Below are positions 60,841 to 64,000 of a stretch of 64,000 nucleotides of DNA, piece by piece. This stretch comes from Parasphingopyxis algicola (GTDB taxonomy: Bacteria; Pseudomonadota; Alphaproteobacteria; Sphingomonadales; Sphingomonadaceae). The stretch lies in contig NZ_CP051131.1 in the NCBI RefSeq assembly GCF_013378075.1, positions 2,740,501-2,804,500 on the forward strand, read 5' to 3'. The position numbers were made by a program, and so were the translations under genes. Each line of letters opens with the position of its first letter. Position 1 is the first letter of the stretch. The notes below the pieces were generated by a model. That model had not been told where the DNA came from, ran no database searches, and saw nothing but the letters and a program-made list of their open reading frames with translations.

Positions 60841-61241
60841 TCGCCGGTCCCTCCGATCAGATCGCGCAGCGGGCCGGTGTCGGTATAGGGACGGATTTCG
60901 GTGATCCGGCCGCCTTCGACCACGGCGCAAAGGCAGTAGCGATTTTCATAGGGGGAACCGTCCGCCGCCGTGCTGCGTGCCGTATACTCAGCCGCGACGT
61001 TGCGCTCGTCGCCAAGCAGCAGGTGCATCTCGATATCGAGGCTGCTACCTTCGGCGAACGCGCCGATCATGTCGTCGAGCACGATATCGGTTGCCCGGTG
61101 CCCCGGCATCGGCCGCTCATAGCCGAGCGACGGGAGAAAATACCATTGCGCGTTATGCGCCAGCTGCGCTTTCGCGCGTTCGCGGTCAGACGCCCAGAGC
61201 GCTTCGAGAAACGCGCGCACGATCTCTTTCGGCTCAGCCAT
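60837..61241 (-). CDS. SnoaL/ketosteroid isomerase-like (NTF2-fold) protein
   Basis: The product is a 134-residue NTF2-fold protein. It has the usual opening helix (PKEIVRAFLEALWASDRERA), a strand W in AQWYFLPSLG, an acidic loop, and the C-terminal ENRYCLCAVVEGGRITEIRPY. Proteins of this kind act as isomerases, cyclases, dehydratases or ligand binders. The start is the ATG at 61241; the longer reading to 61409 lies in another gene's frame. It overlaps the upstream DUF1330 gene by 8 nt and the downstream amidohydrolase gene by 4 nt. Confidence 0.85.
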   Translation of the reverse strand: MAEPKEIVRAFLEALWASDRERAKAQLAHNAQWYFLPSLGYERPMPGHRATDIVLDDMIGAFAEGSSLDIEMHLLLGDERNVAAEYTARSTAADGSPYENRYCLCAVVEGGRITEIRPYTDTGPLRDLIGGTGE

Positions 61242-61872
61242 CGCACGCGGGCACCAGCACCACTTCGAACCGGCCGATGTCAAGCCGCAGCAGGATGCCC
61301 TCGCTCTGGTAGCGTTCGGAGAGCCAGAAATCGCGCGCGGCGTCCCGGCTCGGCCAGCGGCTGATCGCGAAGATCGCTTCGTCCCAGCTGCCCGAAAGTA
61401 TCTTGACATCGCCGCCGAGTTCGAACGCGGTGTAATAGGCGTGCCGTTCGAACATCATCGGCAGGATGATGCCGCGATAGATATCCATCTTGTCCTGATC
61501 GCTGGCCGATCCCTCGATGAGCATCAGCACCGGATCGTCATCGGCGGCGGGCTCGACATTGGCGCGGGTCGGGATCGCGGGATCGTCCAACCCCTCCGGC
61601 GGAACGGCCGAGGTCAGCAGCACGAGGGGAGCGGCCGGGGCCGCCAGCATGTCGAGCGGCAGTTCGGCATAGGCCCTCCTTGCCGCGTCGCGATCGGCAA
61701 AACCGAGCACCAGCGTATGGGCCGGGACGCTGCCCGGTTCCAGCGCTTCGACTTCGTGGAGCCGCGCCGCGCCCTTGACCGTGCCGTGTCCGGCGATCGC
61801 CTCGCGAAACGACCGGAAACGGCTGTCGGGTGCGTGGCTGCGCAGGATGAGGTAGGCGCCGGTTTCAGCCAT
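61234..61872 (-). CDS. tandem DUF1330-like protein
   Basis: The product is a 212-residue protein made of two ferredoxin-like dimeric alpha-beta barrel domains. The N-terminal half, residues 1 to about 95, has AYLILRSHAPDSRFRSFREA and ALEPGSVPAHTLVLGF. The C-terminal half, about 115-212, has the clearer DUF1330 pattern VLMLIEGSASDQDKMDIYRG, GDVKILSGSWDEAIFAISRW and DAARDFWLSERY. DUF1330 proteins are small, uncharacterised and often occur with catabolic genes. It overlaps the hydrolase gene upstream and the SnoaL-like gene downstream by 8 nt each. A binding or enzymatic role cannot be told apart. Confidence 0.8.
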   Translation of the reverse strand: MAETGAYLILRSHAPDSRFRSFREAIAGHGTVKGAARLHEVEALEPGSVPAHTLVLGFADRDAARRAYAELPLDMLAAPAAPLVLLTSAVPPEGLDDPAIPTRANVEPAADDDPVLMLIEGSASDQDKMDIYRGIILPMMFERHAYYTAFELGGDVKILSGSWDEAIFAISRWPSRDAARDFWLSERYQSEGILLRLDIGRFEVVLVPACDG

Positions 61873-62677
61873 TGGCGAACTCCGCGATCAGGCGATTGAA
61901 CCGCTCGGGCTGTTCGTAGAAGGGCGAATGGCCGGCATCCTCGAACCGTTCGAGCCGCGCATCGGGAATTTGCTCCGCGATCCACTGGCCGATTTCGGAC
62001 GGGATCGGGACGTTGTTCATCCGCCCATAGATAAGCAGCGTCGGCACATCGATCGAGGCAAGATCGTCCCGGTAATCGGCCGCGATCATGTCCTCGACGA
62101 ATTCGATCGCCGCCGCGGTCGGGGTCAACCAGGCCTCATGCTGCATGCGCGCCATTTCCGCTTCGCCCGGCGGCGTCCCGAAGGCGCCGGCGAGAAAACC
62201 CGTCAGTGCATCGCGACTCTCGTGGCAGGCGGCGACGAAACCGGCGCCCGCTTCGGCGGGAAAATCGCCGAAGGTCGGATGCTCCCAACCTTCGTCATTG
62301 GTCAACCGCACCTGCGCTTCGATAATCGCCAGCCTGGCGATCCGATGGTTGCCGAAATGGCGACGATATTCGAGCAGGACCATCGCGCCGAACGCGACGC
62401 CCGCGATCGTCGCGTCCGCGATTTCCAGCGCGTCGAGCACGTCCTTCAGATCCTCGGCGCATTGGCGGATCGAATGCGGGCCGAGCGGTTTGCCGGACTG
62501 GCCGTGGCTGCGATGGTCGATCGCGATCGTCCGGCAGCTCCTGGACAATTGCTCGAGATTGTGCGTCCAGAAGCCGTCTGCGGTCAGCATCAGCCCCTGC
62601 AACAATATCAGGGGCGGGCCTGAACCTTGCTCCCGATAATAGATCGGTGTGCCATCCGCGGCGTGAATATAGGCCAT
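61865..62677 (-). CDS. alpha/beta-hydrolase-fold protein with a degenerate catalytic triad
   Basis: The product is a 270-residue alpha/beta-hydrolase-fold protein close in plan to esterases and haloperoxidase-like hydrolases. The nucleophile elbow reads GVAFG (residues 93-97), so the normal Ser/Asp/Cys is Ala95 (codon GCG, one base from TCG). The acid position in GRMNN is Asn221/222 instead of Asp, and the oxyanion LHG is LQG (27-28). His250 (EDAGHSPFYEQPERF) remains. The fold is otherwise complete, and the rest of the operon is intact. It may be non-catalytic or use different chemistry. It starts 12 nt after the TonB receptor stop. Confidence 0.88.
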   Translation of the reverse strand: MAYIHAADGTPIYYREQGSGPPLILLQGLMLTADGFWTHNLEQLSRSCRTIAIDHRSHGQSGKPLGPHSIRQCAEDLKDVLDALEIADATIAGVAFGAMVLLEYRRHFGNHRIARLAIIEAQVRLTNDEGWEHPTFGDFPAEAGAGFVAACHESRDALTGFLAGAFGTPPGEAEMARMQHEAWLTPTAAAIEFVEDMIAADYRDDLASIDVPTLLIYGRMNNVPIPSEIGQWIAEQIPDARLERFEDAGHSPFYEQPERFNRLIAEFANG

Positions 62678-62689
62678 CGTGCAATCCGT

Positions 62690-64000
62690 TCAGAAGTTGA
62701 AGCCCACGGTTACACCATAGGTCCGCGGCGGGCCGACAAAACCCTGGGGTATCACGAGCGCATCGGTGACGCCCGATTCGAACAGGTTGGAGAAATATTC
62801 CTCGTCGCCGAGATTGCGCACCCAGATGCGGGCGTTCCAGGAATTGTCCGCCGCGCTGATGCCGGCGCTGGCGTTGAACAGGCTGTAGGCCTCCTGCGCG
62901 ATACTGGCCCGGTTGAACACCGAGAAGAACTGGTCGCCGGTATATTGCCACTCCGCGCGGATGAACCCGTCGAGATCGTTCGACAGCGCGGTTTCGTAGG
63001 TCGCGGCGAGGAACGCCGTTACGTCGGGCGCGCGCGGCAGCTCGTTGCCCGCCAGATTGGACGTGACGAACGTCCCGCCCATGCCGTTGTCGAAGGTGCA
63101 ATTGGCGGGATCGAGCGGCAGCGCGGGATTACGCGTGTCGGTCGTGCAGAACTCGTCGAACTCGGTATTGAGGATCGTGATATTGCCTTCGAGCCGGAAG
63201 CCCTCGACCGGTATCGCGACGAACTCGCCTTCGATACCCCAGATGGTCGACGAACCGGCATTGGTCGTCTGGGTCGCCAGATTGGTGACCCGGCTGAGCT
63301 GCTGATCGCGATAGTCGTAATAGAAACCGGAGAGGTTGAGCCGGACCCGGTTGTTCGCGAATTGCGATCGCATACCGATTTCATAGGCCCAGATCGTTTC
63401 CGCATCGAACGCGTTGAGCGGATTGTCGAGCAGCGAGAAGCCGCCCGATTTGAAGCCGCGCGTGACGGAGGCGTAGAAATTGAGATCGTCGGTCGGTTCG
63501 TACTGGACCACGAAACGCGGCGTCAGCGCGTCGAAGCTGCCGTTGCCGGTCTGGACGGGGAAGGTCGTGTCCCCCTCGAACAGCGGCGTCGCGAGCGTCG
63601 CATCCTTGGTTTCGTCGGAATAGCGAAGCCCGGCCGTTACCGTGACGTCGCCGAACGCGTAAGAGCCCTCGGCGAAAATGCCCCATGCCTCGGTTTCGTT
63701 GGTGCCGTCGAACACCACGGTGAAGCCGACGGGCGGAACGAAGGTCGGCCCGAGCGGTATCGCGTAGAGGCCGTCGGAATCCTCGGTCAGATAGAAGGCG
63801 CCGGCGATCCACTGGAACGGCCCGTCGCCGTTCGAGGCGATCTGGATGTCCTGGCTGAACTGTTCGGACTGGTCGCGCTGGAAATAGACGACGAGGAAGT
63901 CCGAAAGGCCGTCGCCGTCGTTGATCCAGTCGAACTCGATGTCGCGATAGGCGGAGACCGAGGTGATGGTGAAATCGTCGCCCTCCCAGGTCAGGCGGCC
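62690..64000 (-). CDS. TonB-dependent receptor, partial (N-terminus outside window)
   Basis: The minus frame is open from 64000 to a stop at 62690 and encodes the C-terminal 436 residues of an outer-membrane TonB-dependent receptor barrel. Barrel strands alternate with loops (FGDVTVTAGLRYSDETKD, NFYASVTRGFKSGGFSLLDN, YEIGMRSQFANNRVRLNLSG). It ends with the terminal YGVTVGFNF, with aromatic last residue. The pattern resembles the siderophore/large-substrate receptors common in sphingomonads. Plug and TonB box are outside the window. Because the next gene starts 12 nt downstream, the receptor is upstream in one operon with the enzymes to 58449 and likely imports their substrate. Confidence 0.93.
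   Translation of the reverse strand, partial: GRLTWEGDDFTITSVSAYRDIEFDWINDGDGLSDFLVVYFQRDQSEQFSQDIQIASNGDGPFQWIAGAFYLTEDSDGLYAIPLGPTFVPPVGFTVVFDGTNETEAWGIFAEGSYAFGDVTVTAGLRYSDETKDATLATPLFEGDTTFPVQTGNGSFDALTPRFVVQYEPTDDLNFYASVTRGFKSGGFSLLDNPLNAFDAETIWAYEIGMRSQFANNRVRLNLSGFYYDYRDQQLSRVTNLATQTTNAGSSTIWGIEGEFVAIPVEGFRLEGNITILNTEFDEFCTTDTRNPALPLDPANCTFDNGMGGTFVTSNLAGNELPRAPDVTAFLAATYETALSNDLDGFIRAEWQYTGDQFFSVFNRASIAQEAYSLFNASAGISAADNSWNARIWVRNLGDEEYFSNLFESGVTDALVIPQGFVGPPRTYGVTVGFNF

Overview
The window is about 64 kb of GC-rich bacterial chromosome, most likely from an alphaproteobacterium of the order Sphingomonadales. This is inferred from the gene families, not from a marker gene. The indicators are two large TonB-dependent receptors, a PAS-HWE sensor kinase, the roughly 1,550-residue NAD-glutamate dehydrogenase, the lgt-midA-pgeF gene order, a STAS-fused MlaE permease, and short palindromic repeats of the kind scattered between genes in this order. 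I see no rRNA, CRISPR array, integrase, transposase or replication origin. Most of the window is ordinary chromosome, with the more unusual accessory loci at the two ends and at 47.5-58.5 kb.

Layout. 0-2.6 kb: a partial TPR protein and a GSCFA-TPR protein. 2.8-7.8 kb: a TetR regulator divergent from a 984-residue TonB-dependent receptor that ends in a clear terminator, then a PadR regulator. 7.8-12.2 kb: 6-phosphogluconolactonase, a lipoprotein with two LCCL repeats, a CrtI/PYROXD2-like oxidoreductase, an esterase and a thioesterase. 12.2-15.2 kb: two palindrome-rich intergenic regions around an oligopeptidase. 15.2-24.6 kb: an aminopeptidase P, a tiny conserved-looking protein, tRNA-Thr(GGT), an HWE kinase with its receiver, threonine aldolase with an EamA transporter, an epimerase and aminopeptidase N. 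24.6-28.0 kb: an Mla-type lipid transport operon. 28-36.9 kb: a HAD phosphatase, a cystathionine-synthase-type PLP enzyme, a DASS transporter, lgt-midA-pgeF, an HD protein and an MFS transporter. 36.9-47.3 kb: an orphan molybdenum hydroxylase large subunit, ferrochelatase, acetoacetyl-CoA reductase, a ribbon-helix-helix protein, NAD-glutamate dehydrogenase and a PAS protein.

47.5-58 kb starts with tRNA-Thr(CGT) and a gene-less stretch. It holds a trehalose operon (otsB, GH15, otsA) and then a tripartite efflux locus: a truncated RND permease and its adaptor, divergent from an outer-membrane factor, a 58-residue coiled-coil protein and a MarR regulator. Two near-identical 12-bp palindromes, one on the divergent promoter and one on the marR start, suggest that MarR controls the locus.

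58.4-64 kb is a tightly packed minus-strand operon that runs in from the right edge. In order of transcription it encodes a TonB-dependent receptor, an alpha/beta-hydrolase-fold protein lacking catalytic residues, a tandem DUF1330 protein, a SnoaL-like protein, an atypical amidohydrolase and an acyl-CoA ligase. This is the best candidate for an undescribed system: uptake of an outer-membrane substrate followed by conversion to a CoA thioester, substrate unknown.
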